From positions 3,857-37,236 of the forward strand of contig JAADIA010000096.1 in assembly GCA_013151555.1 (NCBI GenBank): DNA of 33,380 bases, written 5' to 3'. The position numbers and the translations under genes were made by a program. Below are positions 1 through 8,625 of the stretch, piece after piece. The stretch is from Nitrospirota bacterium (GTDB lineage Bacteria; NPL-UPA2; JAADIA01). Below the pieces are notes generated by a model. That model ran no database searches. It was not told where the DNA came from and saw only the letters and a program-made list of their open reading frames with translations. Every line of letters starts with the position of its first letter. Within the stretch, counting starts at the first letter, position 1.

Positions 1-509
1 AGAGAATAGCTGCTCTTTCCATTGCCCTGGGTGTTAAGCTTGGACTTTCTAAAAAGGATATAGAACTCCTGGAACATGCGGCGGTGCTTCATGACCTTGG
101 CAAAGTGGGGATAGGTAATAAAGTCTTAAGTAAAAAGGGCAAACTTACCGCAGCAGAATTTAAATCTATAAAAAAGCATCCTCAAATCGGAGCTGAAATT
201 ATAAAGCAAATTCGTTTCTTGAAAGAGGTAATCCCTCTTATTCTCTATCATCATGAGAGGTTTGATGGCCAGGGATATTTAGAAGGATTAAAGGACAAAG
301 ACATTCCGTTGGGAGCAAGAATTATAGCTCTGGCTGATGTTTATGAAGCTCTTATTTCAGACAGACCTTACCGGAAAGCTTATAGCAAAGAAGAGGCCCT
401 GGATATAATTAAGAAAGAGGGAAGAGGCACACAGTTTGATCCCGAGATAGTAGATATTTTTGTTGAGATGGAATCGAAAGGTTTAGGAGGAATTCTTGAT
501 GGAGACTAA
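1..509 (+). CDS. HD-GYP domain protein, C-terminal part (5' end outside window)
   Basis: The open frame runs in from the window edge (first complete codon at 3) and ends with TAA at 507-509. The visible 168 residues are most of an HD-GYP domain: HDLGKVGI carries the HD metal pair, HHERFDGQGY is the HHExxDGxGYP region, followed by GARIIALADVYEAL and the DRPYRKAYS segment. Known HD-GYP proteins hydrolyse cyclic di-GMP or related dinucleotides in the cytoplasm. The GYP triplet reads GYL here, a common variation that leaves the metal ligands intact. The upstream sensor or receiver part cannot be seen, so the signal it responds to is unknown. The stop overlaps the secDF start by 11 bases, which suggests co-transcription. 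Domain assignment is secure; full architecture is unknown. Confidence 0.9.
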   Translation, partial: RIAALSIALGVKLGLSKKDIELLEHAAVLHDLGKVGIGNKVLSKKGKLTAAEFKSIKKHPQIGAEIIKQIRFLKEVIPLILYHHERFDGQGYLEGLKDKDIPLGARIIALADVYEALISDRPYRKAYSKEEALDIIKKEGRGTQFDPEIVDIFVEMESKGLGGILDGD

Positions 510-3135
510 TTTAAGATGGAAGGGCGCTCTTATCTTAGCCGTTATCTTTATAGCGGCTTATTATACTTATGCCAACGTTAAATGGTATAGCCTGCCCGAG
601 AAAGAAAGCAAGTTGGCCGAGTTGATGGTGAAAGCTAAAGAAGTTGAAAGCGGAGAGGGGAAGTTAACAAAAGAGCAAGTAAAGGAAATCGGAGCACTGA
701 CTCCCCAGCAAAAATCCCATTATCTCAAATTAGGCCGGTTGAGAGATGCGACCCTCAATTTGGGATTGGATCTCCGGGGAGGCATGAATCTGGTTCTGGA
801 TGTGGATATTGATAAAGCTTTCCAGCACAAAATCAACCGGGAAGCGAAAGATTTAGAACGTTCTTTGAAAAAGAGCCTTCAGGGAGCTATCGTAACTTTT
901 GATAAGAGCAAAGTCTATATCAAATTAGCTAAATCCGAAGACTATGAGACGGCACAAGGAATCCTTAAAAAATACAAACAGTGGAAGATGAAGAAGAAGA
1001 GTGATACTGAAATCGTCCTCACTTATAGCTCCCGGGGGGCAAGGCGGATTAAGAAGAATGCCCAGGAACAGGCTCTGGAGGTCATCCGCAATCGCGTGGA
1101 TGAATTTGGAGTATCCGAACCCTCTATTCAACCTCAAGGAGATAGAAGGATCATTGTCCAGCTTCCCGGGATGAAGGATCCGGAAAGAGCCAAACGATTA
1201 ATTGGACGTACCGCCCTTCTTGAATTTAAGTTAGTTGACCCTGACCCCGAGAGGTTAAAGAAAGCCCTGAAAGGGGAAGTGCCCGCGGGGTACGAGTTGA
1301 AATATTTAGAAAAGCGAGACCAAACGGGAAAAATTATTAAGTCAGAACCCTTGCTCCTCAAGATTACCCCGGAATTGACCGGAGCTGATTTAACCGATGC
1401 CTTTGCTACCTTCGGGCAGAGGATGGGCAATATGATCGTTCAGCTGAAATTCAACCACCGGGGTGGACGTATAATGGCCAGAGTATCGGGAGAAGCGGCC
1501 AGGAAGTACGAGCGGGAGAGCATCGTTACTCGTCTGGCTATCGTTCTTGATGGGACAGTGGAGTCTGCTCCTCAGATGAAAGTGAAGGTGAGTTCCAATC
1601 CTTTTATTGAAGGAGACTTTACCTCTGAAGAAGCCAAAGATTTAGCTCTTGTCCTCCGGGCGGGGGCTCTTCCCGCTCCTATTTCCATCGTGGAGGAGAG
1701 GATGATAGGAGCTTCCCTGGGAGCGGACTCTATTAGAGCCGGCATTAGAGCCGCCATTCTGGGCCTGATCGTGGTGGCTCTCTTTATTGCCATCTATTAC
1801 CTGCGGGCGGGCCTCATCGCTGATTTTGCTCTGGCTTTAAACCTGATTATTATCTTAGCGGCCTTGTCTATCCTGAAGGCCACTCTTACTCTCCCGGGCA
1901 TAGCGGGAATTATCTTAACCATCGGCATGGCCGTGGATGCCAATGTCCTCATCTTTGAGAGGATAAGAGAAGAACTGAAATTAGGAAAGACCGTTCGCTC
2001 GGCTATTTCTACCGGTTACCAGAAAGCTTTTCTGACTATCGTGGATGCCAATGTGACCACCCTGATTGCGGCTTTTGTCCTCTTCCGTTTCGGGACCGGT
2101 CCCATCCGGGGGTTCGCTGCCACCCTGAGCATTGGAATTCTGGCTAGTATGTTTACTGCTATAGTAGTTACGCGCCTGATCTTCGACCTTCTTCTCCGTC
2201 GCAAATTTACTAAATTGAAAATGGCCCAGTTCATCGGTGTGCCCCGTATCGGTTTCGTCCGGAGAAGAAAGTTAGCCTTTATTATCTCCGGATTAGTGAT
2301 TTTAATAGGGATGACATCTTTTTTCTTGCGGGGCGAGAAGAAATACGGTATTGATTTCACTGGAGGTACCCTGGTGCAACGGAGCTTCCGGGAACCTGTG
2401 TCCGTGGAGGATATCCGGAGGGCTCTCTCGGAGATTGGATTGGGGAAGAGCAAGATTCAGGAGTTTAATAAGGGACAAGGCGTAATCATTAGGGCCCCGT
2501 TGGGGAAAGATTATGTGAAAACGGGTAAGCTCATAGATGACAAGCTAAAGGAGACCTTTAAAGGTTTACTTATTGGTGGTCCTCAAGCCGGCCGCACGGA
2601 AATGGTCGGGCCGACGGTCGGGAAAGAGCTGCGTCGGAAAGCCATCCTGGCTTTATCCCTTACCTTTGTCTTCGTCGTTATCTACATTGCCTGGAGATTT
2701 GAATTCAAGTTTGGCATTGCCGCTATCATAGCTCTCCTTCATGATGTCTTGATTACGGCCGGTATTTTTGCCTTAACCGGCAGAGAATTCAGTCTGCCCA
2801 TTATTGCTGCTTTGCTTACCATTATTGGTTACTCTCTTAATGATACTATCGTTATTTTTGATCGGATCAGGGAGAACCTGAAACTGATGCGGAAGGAAAA
2901 ATATGAGACCATCATTGATGTCAGTCTTAATCAGACACTCTCTCGAACTTTGCTGACCTCCGGGACGACTATCCTGGTTGTTCTCTCCCTTTACCTTCTG
3001 GGCGGAGAGATTATTCGCGACTTTGCTTTTACCCTGCTGATAGGAATAATCGTAGGGACATATTCCTCTATTTTCGTAGCCAGCCCTATTTTGGTGGAAT
3101 GGAAAGACCGCTTCAAGAAAAAGCATAAACGATAG
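499..3135 (+). CDS. secDF: SecDF fusion, protein translocase accessory subunit
   Basis: This 878-residue protein joins SecD and SecF in one chain. In other bacteria SecD and SecF use the proton gradient to help pull exported proteins through SecYEG. SecD hallmarks are LGLDLRGGMNLVLDVD near residue 88, a large extracytoplasmic region, and IGMAVDANVLIFERIREE in the membrane domain. The SecF half begins near residue 575, with GIDFTGGTLVQ near 617 and GYSLNDTIVIFDRIREN near 777. Each half has the usual six membrane helices. I chose ATG at 499 because AGGAGG at 485-490 lies 8 bases upstream; the TTG at 496 is less likely. It overlaps the HD-GYP gene by 11 bases. Fused SecDF is known in several phyla, so the fusion alone is not novel. 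The next gene is convergent. Confidence 0.96.
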   Translation: METNLRWKGALILAVIFIAAYYTYANVKWYSLPEKESKLAELMVKAKEVESGEGKLTKEQVKEIGALTPQQKSHYLKLGRLRDATLNLGLDLRGGMNLVLDVDIDKAFQHKINREAKDLERSLKKSLQGAIVTFDKSKVYIKLAKSEDYETAQGILKKYKQWKMKKKSDTEIVLTYSSRGARRIKKNAQEQALEVIRNRVDEFGVSEPSIQPQGDRRIIVQLPGMKDPERAKRLIGRTALLEFKLVDPDPERLKKALKGEVPAGYELKYLEKRDQTGKIIKSEPLLLKITPELTGADLTDAFATFGQRMGNMIVQLKFNHRGGRIMARVSGEAARKYERESIVTRLAIVLDGTVESAPQMKVKVSSNPFIEGDFTSEEAKDLALVLRAGALPAPISIVEERMIGASLGADSIRAGIRAAILGLIVVALFIAIYYLRAGLIADFALALNLIIILAALSILKATLTLPGIAGIILTIGMAVDANVLIFERIREELKLGKTVRSAISTGYQKAFLTIVDANVTTLIAAFVLFRFGTGPIRGFAATLSIGILASMFTAIVVTRLIFDLLLRRKFTKLKMAQFIGVPRIGFVRRRKLAFIISGLVILIGMTSFFLRGEKKYGIDFTGGTLVQRSFREPVSVEDIRRALSEIGLGKSKIQEFNKGQGVIIRAPLGKDYVKTGKLIDDKLKETFKGLLIGGPQAGRTEMVGPTVGKELRRKAILALSLTFVFVVIYIAWRFEFKFGIAAIIALLHDVLITAGIFALTGREFSLPIIAALLTIIGYSLNDTIVIFDRIRENLKLMRKEKYETIIDVSLNQTLSRTLLTSGTTILVVLSLYLLGGEIIRDFAFTLLIGIIVGTYSSIFVASPILVEWKDRFKKKHKR

Positions 3136-3177
3136 GATTAAAGATTAAGTTGTAAATGGCAGGAAGGAATCTTTTTT

Positions 3178-3214
3178 TCTTAATACTTAATTCTTAATAC
3201 TTGGTACTTAATAC
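3178..3214. repeat. Short AT-rich direct repeats (TTAATACT units)
   Basis: Between the convergent secDF and PHP genes the unit CTTAATACTT or a close variant occurs three to four times within 37 bases. No stable hairpin is seen. It looks like simple repeat expansion in an intergenic gap, with no assigned role. Confidence 0.6.
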
Positions 3215-3221
3215 TGTGGGT

Positions 3222-4256
3222 TTATCTGACATAGATAGGATTGGTGAATATCCAGGGTTTTCCCGCTAAAGAAGCTTCCAGACGATAGACTCCTCGCTTA
3301 GTTAAAGGTATTTCTATGCCGGTACCTTCTCTTTCCTCAAGAACCTGACCATTGCAGATAATTCGTAACTGGGCTGGTCGGGGAGAAGATGCTGTGAGAG
3401 TAGTAATGCCTCCCGGGGAAAATTTAATCTCATCTCCCATTATAGCTTCTTCGTTCTTAGTATTTACTCTAAACTTGAGACCGCTTGCATCGGCGAGATA
3501 GTCGTAGCTCAGGTAAATGTGCCCGTTTTGGATAGCGGAATAGATTAGAGAGCGGTCGTATTCCAAATCAAGTTTAAAGGGAGGAGTTAAGACATGAGTT
3601 CTTATTGTTGAGAAAAGTTGTTGGTAAGGAAAAATTTTGAAGATTCCCAGGGGGATGATATTACGGGCATGAACATCCACTCCGCCAATAGCTACTACCG
3701 GTCGTTTCTGAGTGAGCTTATCCCATCTCTGCAGAGCTTCTTTAGAAGGACCCTTAATGGCTTTCGCAGGGCGGAAGATATAATAAAGAAAATTTAAGAG
3801 ATTGACAGGCGCAAGCCAATCGTACATGTAGGACCAGAGTTCTAACCCGGTAAAATTATTTACTTCCCAGTCGCTCCAAGGTCTTTCCTTTAAGGGAAGG
3901 CTTCTCTTTTTTGGGCTATCGGGATGGACAATAAATCCTAACCCTCCTTGCTTGTTTACCTCGTCTATATATTCTTGAGTGTCCATTCCTTTCGGCTTGA
4001 TAGGCTTCTCGATTCTCAGAGCCAGGTAATGATTGCATGGGGGAGATATTTCTTGCCCCACCAGAACCAAGGTTTTGTTATGCCATCCCTCCGCGCCTTC
4101 TCGTTTATGGCGAAGAGTATGGTGATCAGTAATAATGATATAGTCGAGCCCGGCCTGATTAGCCGATTCTACGATCTCTTTCAGACTCCCACTCCCATCT
4201 GAATAATTGGAATGGATATGAATAGCTCCTTTGTAATCTTTATATTCTTTTTGCAT
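3222..4256 (-). CDS. PHP-domain metal-dependent phosphoesterase
   Basis: The N-terminus carries a PHP active site: HIHSNYSDGS (His13, His15, Asp20), TDHHT around residue 45, a GQEIS glutamate, VHPDSP and GGVDVHAR. These are the His/Asp/Glu ligands that PHP enzymes use to bind metal ions and cleave phosphate esters; the substrate here cannot be read from sequence. The last ~90 residues look like a beta-rich C-terminal domain. The protein has 344 residues and no signal peptide. The ATG directly follows the TAG stop of the flippase-like gene (zero spacing), with an AGAGG site inside that gene's end, so the two are probably translated together. It is the last gene of an epimerase/flippase-like/PHP operon, which suggests a role in polysaccharide or lipid-linked sugar metabolism, an inference only. 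Confidence 0.85.
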   Translation of the reverse strand: MQKEYKDYKGAIHIHSNYSDGSGSLKEIVESANQAGLDYIIITDHHTLRHKREGAEGWHNKTLVLVGQEISPPCNHYLALRIEKPIKPKGMDTQEYIDEVNKQGGLGFIVHPDSPKKRSLPLKERPWSDWEVNNFTGLELWSYMYDWLAPVNLLNFLYYIFRPAKAIKGPSKEALQRWDKLTQKRPVVAIGGVDVHARNIIPLGIFKIFPYQQLFSTIRTHVLTPPFKLDLEYDRSLIYSAIQNGHIYLSYDYLADASGLKFRVNTKNEEAIMGDEIKFSPGGITTLTASSPRPAQLRIICNGQVLEEREGTGIEIPLTKRGVYRLEASLAGKPWIFTNPIYVR

Positions 4257-5225
4257 CTAAAAGACCTCTTTCTGTTTAGGTGCCCGATGGAAAAGATAGA
4301 GGGGAAGACCAATGAGACTCCAGGCAAGGAGAATCAGGCGCATGGATAGGGAGATAGATACGGAAATTCCTCCTCCCAGGCCGACATAGCGAAAATATTC
4401 CTTATAGCTTATTTCTCCTACTCCCCATCCTGCTAATGAAATAGGGATGGCACTGATAGCAGACACGATGGGTATAAAGAGGAAGAAGTAAGCTATTCCG
4501 ATATCTTTTGCTCCCAGCCCCAGAGCAATCTGATAGTTGATAACTATAATTGTTGCCTGGAGGAGAAGAGAAAGGAAAAATGCTTTAACCAGGACCCAGG
4601 GACAGGACTTATAAAAATAGAAGGCCTGGTAAAGTTTTCCGAGCAATACTCTTATCCGGGAGGGATTAGAATTTTTTCGTCTTATCAAGGATATTTTTCC
4701 TAAAAATCTTTGATTGAGGGCTAAAAGAATCGAGATGAGAGAAATCGCAAGGAGAACAAAGATAGTCAGGACCGGTCCTCGCACCTCCGGTTTATTCAAG
4801 TTAAGAATGCCTGCTCCTGTTCCTAAAAAGAAAAGGGACAACATCCCTATTCCCCGGTCTACGATTATAGTCATTACTGCCTCTGCTCTCTTGGAAGTTT
4901 CTTTGGAAACATAATAAGCCTTAACTATATCTCCTCCTGTCAAAGAGGGAAGGAAATTGTTAAAAAATAACCCGATGAAAAAAAGCTTTAACATTCGAGG
5001 AAAGGTCAACCGGATCTTGTGGGCTTCAAGCAGAATCTTCCAGCGTAGACTTCCTAATAAAAGGACCACCCCAAAAGCAGCGACGGCAAAGTAAAGAGAG
5101 CCCCTTTGAATTCCTCGAATCCTCTCTACGATATCTTGAAGATTTAAATCCGAGCGGCTGAAGATGAAATAAAGAATGCCTCCGCTGATACCGGTCCGGA
5201 CAAAAAAGAGGAGGGCTTTCTTCAC
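4257..5225 (-). CDS. Flippase-like / lysylphosphatidylglycerol synthase TM-region family membrane protein
   Basis: This 322-residue integral membrane protein has about eight hydrophobic helices and the family signatures RWKILLEAHKIRLTF, FIGLFFNNFLPSLTGGDIVKAYYVS and VDRGIGMLSLFFLG. It matches the UPF0104/YbhN or AglD-like family (membrane part of MprF); members are thought to move or modify lipid-linked groups, but few have a known substrate. I chose GTG at 5225 because it overlaps the epimerase stop as GTGA and has AGGAAG 7 bases upstream, typical of coupled translation. An ATG at 5258 in the same frame would add 11 residues and a 37-base overlap, and cannot be excluded. Position between a sugar epimerase and a PHP enzyme supports a glycolipid or polysaccharide role. 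Confidence 0.82.
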   Translation of the reverse strand: MKKALLFFVRTGISGGILYFIFSRSDLNLQDIVERIRGIQRGSLYFAVAAFGVVLLLGSLRWKILLEAHKIRLTFPRMLKLFFIGLFFNNFLPSLTGGDIVKAYYVSKETSKRAEAVMTIIVDRGIGMLSLFFLGTGAGILNLNKPEVRGPVLTIFVLLAISLISILLALNQRFLGKISLIRRKNSNPSRIRVLLGKLYQAFYFYKSCPWVLVKAFFLSLLLQATIIVINYQIALGLGAKDIGIAYFFLFIPIVSAISAIPISLAGWGVGEISYKEYFRYVGLGGGISVSISLSMRLILLAWSLIGLPLYLFHRAPKQKEVF

Positions 5226-6184
5226 TCCCGTTCTTCCTGTCCGGACAGATGATACCATTGGATAAACCTTTCTATGCCCTCCTTCAGAGGAACCCGGGGA
5301 GAGTATTTTAAGAGTTTTCGCGCTTTACTTATATCAGCGGAGGTCAAGTAAACATCTCCCGGTTGCTCGGGACAATATTTAATCTTAGCCTTTTTTTTCA
5401 AGCTTTTTTCTAAGAGAGAAATCATCTGCTTCAGTTCTACTGTCTTCCCCCCTCCGAGATTAAATATCTCAAAGGAGAAGTTTTCCTGGAGGGCAGATGT
5501 TATTCCCTGGACGCTATCGGAGATATAAGTATAATCTCGCTGACTCGTTCCATCTCCGTATAGGGGAATCTCTCCGCCTTCGTCTATAAGGCGAGCAAAC
5601 TTATAGATAGCCATCTCCGGTCTACCCCGAGGGCCGTAAACTGTGAAGAATCTTAAGATAGTTATCGGAATGTGATAAAGTTGATGATAAGAATAACAAA
5701 GGAGCTCTCCCGCTCGCTTGGTAGCAGCATAAGGAGAAATAGGTGTATCCGCCGGGTCGTCTTCCCGGAAGGGAATCCGGGAACTTAGTCCATAGACAGA
5801 AGACGAAGAACCAAAGATGAATTTCCGAACTCCTTTTTTTTTAACTTCCTCCAGAAGATTTAAGGTTCCGCAGATATTAACCTGGGCGTAAAGATGCGCA
5901 GCTGTAAGGGAATCTCGTATCCCTGCCCGGGCAGCTAAGTGAACTACACTCTGAACATCTTCCGTTTCGAAAACCTCGCTCAAGGCTTTACTATCTCTGA
6001 TATCAGCTTCATAAAGCCGGAAATTTTTTTCTTTCAGGAAAGGTTGAATATTAGCCCTTTTTATGCGAGGATTATAGTAGTCATTAAAGTCATCTATACA
6101 GACAACTTTCTCTCTTTCTTTCAAGAGCCTTTCAATGAGATGAGAGCCGATAAATCCGGCTCCCCCGGTAACTAAGGTAGCCAT
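5222..6184 (-). CDS. NAD-dependent sugar-nucleotide epimerase (UDP-glucuronate 4-epimerase-like)
   Basis: This is an extended short-chain dehydrogenase of 320 residues. VTGGAGFIGSHL at the N-terminus is the Rossmann nucleotide-binding loop, SPYAATK holds the catalytic Tyr-Lys, and SSSSVYG supplies the active-site Ser. FTVYGPRGRPEMAIYKFARL and QRDYTYISDSVQGI closely resemble UDP-glucuronate 4-epimerases, which make UDP-galacturonate for surface polysaccharides; other UDP- or GDP-sugar epimerases remain possible. It opens an operon with the flippase-like and PHP genes on the minus strand. The ATG has no strong ribosome site (GTTACGGATTTAATA precedes it), so initiation may be weak. The tRNA-Arg gene lies 53 bases upstream on the same strand and may share transcription. 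Confidence 0.88.
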   Translation of the reverse strand: MATLVTGGAGFIGSHLIERLLKEREKVVCIDDFNDYYNPRIKRANIQPFLKEKNFRLYEADIRDSKALSEVFETEDVQSVVHLAARAGIRDSLTAAHLYAQVNICGTLNLLEEVKKKGVRKFIFGSSSSVYGLSSRIPFREDDPADTPISPYAATKRAGELLCYSYHQLYHIPITILRFFTVYGPRGRPEMAIYKFARLIDEGGEIPLYGDGTSQRDYTYISDSVQGITSALQENFSFEIFNLGGGKTVELKQMISLLEKSLKKKAKIKYCPEQPGDVYLTSADISKARKLLKYSPRVPLKEGIERFIQWYHLSGQEERE

Positions 6185-6237
6185 TATTAAATCCGTAACT
6201 TGTAATTTGCAATTAATAGTTTGTAACTGTTATAGAA

Positions 6238-6312
6238 TACGCCCGAGAGGACTCGAACCTCCGACAAGCGGTTTAGGAAACCGCTGCTCTATCCTGACTG
6301 AGCTACGGGCGC
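6238..6312 (-). tRNA. tRNA-Arg (anticodon CCU)
   Basis: The minus strand folds into a full cloverleaf: acceptor GCGCCCG/CGGGCGT, D stem GCTC/GAGC, anticodon stem GCGGT/ACCGC around the loop TTCCTAA, and a T arm GGAGG-TTCGAGT-CCTCT. The anticodon CCT reads AGG. Discriminator base is A and no CCA is encoded, so CCA must be added enzymatically. Confidence 0.95.
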
Positions 6313-6326
6313 TTATCTATTGTCTC

Positions 6327-6355
6327 AAGCTAACATAATATCGCTCATCTGTCAA
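6327..6355 (-). promoter_or_regulatory. Probable promoter of tRNA-Arg(CCU)
   Basis: On the minus strand TTGACA (6350-6355) is a perfect sigma-70 -35 box. TAGCTT (6327-6332) lies 17 bases downstream as a weak -10. Transcription would begin near 6320, a few bases before the tRNA. Confidence 0.5.
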
Positions 6356-6450
6356 TTAAATATCCCTTAAGTCTTTCTCCTTGACCTGCTCGAGACTTGC
6401 TCTTATAATATAGGTAAAAGATTTTATATAATAACATATGAATAGTTGTG

Positions 6451-6537
6451 TATTGTAGTGGTCGAGCTTGCTTGTGCAAGGGTATAAGGGTGCTCGACAG
6501 AACAAGAGCCAGAGTGAACTCTGGCTCTACCACAATA
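6451..6537. repeat. Palindromic mini-element with two internal hairpins (MITE/REP-like)
   Basis: This 87-base element is bounded by TATTGT (6451) and ACAATA (6532-6537). It holds two hairpins: GTCGAGC (6461) with GCTCGAC (6492), and AGAGCCAGAGT (6505) with its perfect complement ACTCTGGCTCT (6518-6528). The whole can fold as a three-way junction. No protein is encoded. The shape fits a non-autonomous mobile or REP-type element in the gap upstream of gltX; no second copy is in the window. Confidence 0.65.
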
Positions 6538-6586
6538 TGGATGCGCAAGTATTTATTGCGTATAGTTGCTATAGAGGTGGCTGAAG

Positions 6587-8044
6587 ATGACCACAAAAGT
6601 TAGAGTAAGGTTTGCTCCCAGCCCGACAGGGAATCTCCATATCGGGGGTGCGCGGACAGCCCTTTTTAATTATCTGTTCGCCCGGCATGAAAAGGGTAAT
6701 TTTGTCCTTCGTATTGAGGATACCGATCGGGCTCGTTCCACTAAAGAAGCAGTAGAGAATATTCTGGATAGTTTGCGCTGGTTGGGGCTGGACTGGGATG
6801 AAGGACCGGGTAAGGGAGGAGACTTTGGGCCTTATTACCAGATGGAGAGATTAGAAACGTATAAGAGTTATGCCCATGAGCTTTTGAAACAAGGGAAAGC
6901 TTACTTTTGTTATTGTTCTCCGGAAGAGTTGGCAGAAAGGAAGAAGGAAGCACTTCAGGGGGGGTACCCCCCCGGCTACAATAGAAAATGCCGCAATCTC
7001 TCTCCGGAGGAACGCGCCGAGAAGGAGCGGGAGGGGAAAGAAAAAGTAATTCGGTTTAGGACCTCGGATGCGGGGACGACCGAGATTAATGATTTAGTAA
7101 GGGGAAAAGTACAATTTGAAAACATTCTTCTGGAGGACTTTGTTCTTATAAGGTCGAGTGGTATCCCTACCTTTATCTTTGCTAATGTCATTGATGACAA
7201 TCTGATGAATATTACTCATATCATTAGAGGGGACGAGCACCTCTCCAATACTCCCCGGCAGATTCTTCTTTATCAGGCATTAGGTTTTTCTCTTCCTTCC
7301 TTTGGTCATCTATCCATGATTCTGGGAAGCGACCGGAAGAAATTAAGCAAACGCACAGGAGCTACTTCCCTTGACTGGTATCGTCAAAAAGGGTATCTGC
7401 CTCAGGCGCTGGTTAATTACCTCTCTTTATTGGGATGGGGTACCTCCGAGAGTCAAGAACTCTTCTCTTCCGTAGAAGAGATAATCCGTAAATTTTCTTT
7501 GGAAGCGGTGAGCAAAAATCCAGCTATTTTCGATATTCAGAAGCTGGACTGGATGAACGGGCAATATATAAAAAGACTGGGAATAGAAGAATTAACTCGT
7601 CTGGTAGAACCTTATTTAAAGGAAAAGAATCTTCTCCGGGGTGACGAAGATAAAGAATGGTTGAAGAAAGTGGTTGCCCTGGAACAGGAACGGATTAAAA
7701 CCCTTTCCCAGATAACCGAATATGCCGATTTCTTTTTTCTTTCCGAGATTACTTATGATGAGAAGGCCGTCCGGAAAGTTCTGAGGAAGGAAGGTGTCTC
7801 TCGCATATTGATAGCGTACAGGGATAAGTTGAAAGACTTAGAACCTTTCACCGTAGAGACAGTAGAATCGGTAGCCCGGAAAATCATTGCCGACCTGGAG
7901 ATAAAAGGTGGCGCCTTGATTCATCCTACCCGGGTAGCTCTCACCGGGCGGACGGTGGGTCCCGGACTATTTGAATTGATGGCTCTCCTCGGGCGAGAGG
8001 TAACCATCAAACGTCTGGATAAGATTATAAATATGCTTGATTGA
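6587..8044 (+). CDS. gltX: Glutamyl-tRNA synthetase
   Basis: A class I aminoacyl-tRNA synthetase of 485 residues, the normal length for bacterial GluRS. RFAPSPTGNLHIGGARTALF holds the HIGH-type motif and KKLSKR near residue 252 is the KMSKS-type loop. RIEDTDRARS is the glutamate-binding segment. CYCSPEELAERK followed by YNRKC supplies the Cys/Tyr pattern of the zinc-binding insert. The C-terminal helical domain that reads the anticodon is complete. Whether it is discriminating (Glu only) or also charges tRNA-Gln cannot be decided without seeing gatCAB or glnS elsewhere. The ATG at 6587 has AGAGGTGG about 7 bases upstream. cobO follows on the same strand after 43 bases. Confidence 0.97.
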   Translation: MTTKVRVRFAPSPTGNLHIGGARTALFNYLFARHEKGNFVLRIEDTDRARSTKEAVENILDSLRWLGLDWDEGPGKGGDFGPYYQMERLETYKSYAHELLKQGKAYFCYCSPEELAERKKEALQGGYPPGYNRKCRNLSPEERAEKEREGKEKVIRFRTSDAGTTEINDLVRGKVQFENILLEDFVLIRSSGIPTFIFANVIDDNLMNITHIIRGDEHLSNTPRQILLYQALGFSLPSFGHLSMILGSDRKKLSKRTGATSLDWYRQKGYLPQALVNYLSLLGWGTSESQELFSSVEEIIRKFSLEAVSKNPAIFDIQKLDWMNGQYIKRLGIEELTRLVEPYLKEKNLLRGDEDKEWLKKVVALEQERIKTLSQITEYADFFFLSEITYDEKAVRKVLRKEGVSRILIAYRDKLKDLEPFTVETVESVARKIIADLEIKGGALIHPTRVALTGRTVGPGLFELMALLGREVTIKRLDKIINMLD

Positions 8045-8087
8045 CAGGGAACAGGGGTCAGGGGCCAGGGAGTAAAGTGAGGATAAA

Positions 8088-8624
8088 GTGAAACCTCGAT
8101 TAGAGAAGGGCCTGGTCCAGGTCTACACCGGTAATGGCAAAGGAAAGACTACGGCCGCCATGGGCCTGGCAGCAAGAGCCGTGGGGCGAGGTTCCCGTGT
8201 CTGCATCCTTCAGTTCCTCAAGAGTAGGCCGAGTGGAGAAGTGACTTCCGCCCGGAAATTAGGAATTCGTCTGATTAGATTTCCGGGAACTCTCTGTTTC
8301 GATCGCCGTCTGAACCGGGAAGAAATGTCCGTATTGAAGGGGCAGATGCAGCAAGCCTTTTCCCGGACAGAGAAGATAGTGAGAAAGGGACAATATGATT
8401 TAGTCGTCCTGGATGAGATCAATTTTGTCCTTTCCCAACGCCTGCTTAAAGTAAAAGACCTTCTCCTTTTAATAAAGAACAAACCTTCCTCCGTTGAGCT
8501 TGTCCTTACCGGCCGTTATGCTCCCAAGAGCATTATCCGCGCAGCTGACCTGGTTACGGAGATGCTTGAGATTAAACACCCCTTCCAGCGAGGGGTAAAG
8601 TCGAGAAAAGGGATAGAGTATTAA
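8088..8624 (+). CDS. cobO: Cob(I)yrinic acid a,c-diamide adenosyltransferase (CobO/BtuR type)
   Basis: A 178-residue protein with a P-loop GNGKGKTTAAMG at residues 15-26, ILQFLKS, and VVLDEINFVL as the Walker-B-like segment, matching the CobO/CobA/BtuR family. These enzymes transfer the adenosyl group of ATP to cob(I)alamin or corrinoids to make coenzyme B12. Start is GTG at 8088 with AGTGAGG a few bases upstream. The 43-base gap after gltX contains a G-rich CAGGGG repeat-like string. No other cobalamin gene is nearby, so it may serve corrinoid salvage. The MFS gene begins one base after its stop, and co-transcription is almost certain. Confidence 0.92.
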   Translation: MKPRLEKGLVQVYTGNGKGKTTAAMGLAARAVGRGSRVCILQFLKSRPSGEVTSARKLGIRLIRFPGTLCFDRRLNREEMSVLKGQMQQAFSRTEKIVRKGQYDLVVLDEINFVLSQRLLKVKDLLLLIKNKPSSVELVLTGRYAPKSIIRAADLVTEMLEIKHPFQRGVKSRKGIEY

Positions 8625-8625
8625 A

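Noticed and set aside
2016-2453. 145-codon minus-strand frame opposite secDF
   Set aside because: Arg/Ile-rich composition typical of an antisense shadow over a membrane protein gene.
6345-6596. Open frame of 83 codons on the minus strand across the mini-element and into the gltX start
   Set aside because: Low-complexity translation, no ribosome site of note, crosses the palindromic element and overlaps the gltX start; coding is unlikely.
8045-8087. Possible cobalamin riboswitch upstream of cobO
   Set aside because: Only 43 bases, a G-rich repeat string with no B12-box or the needed structure.
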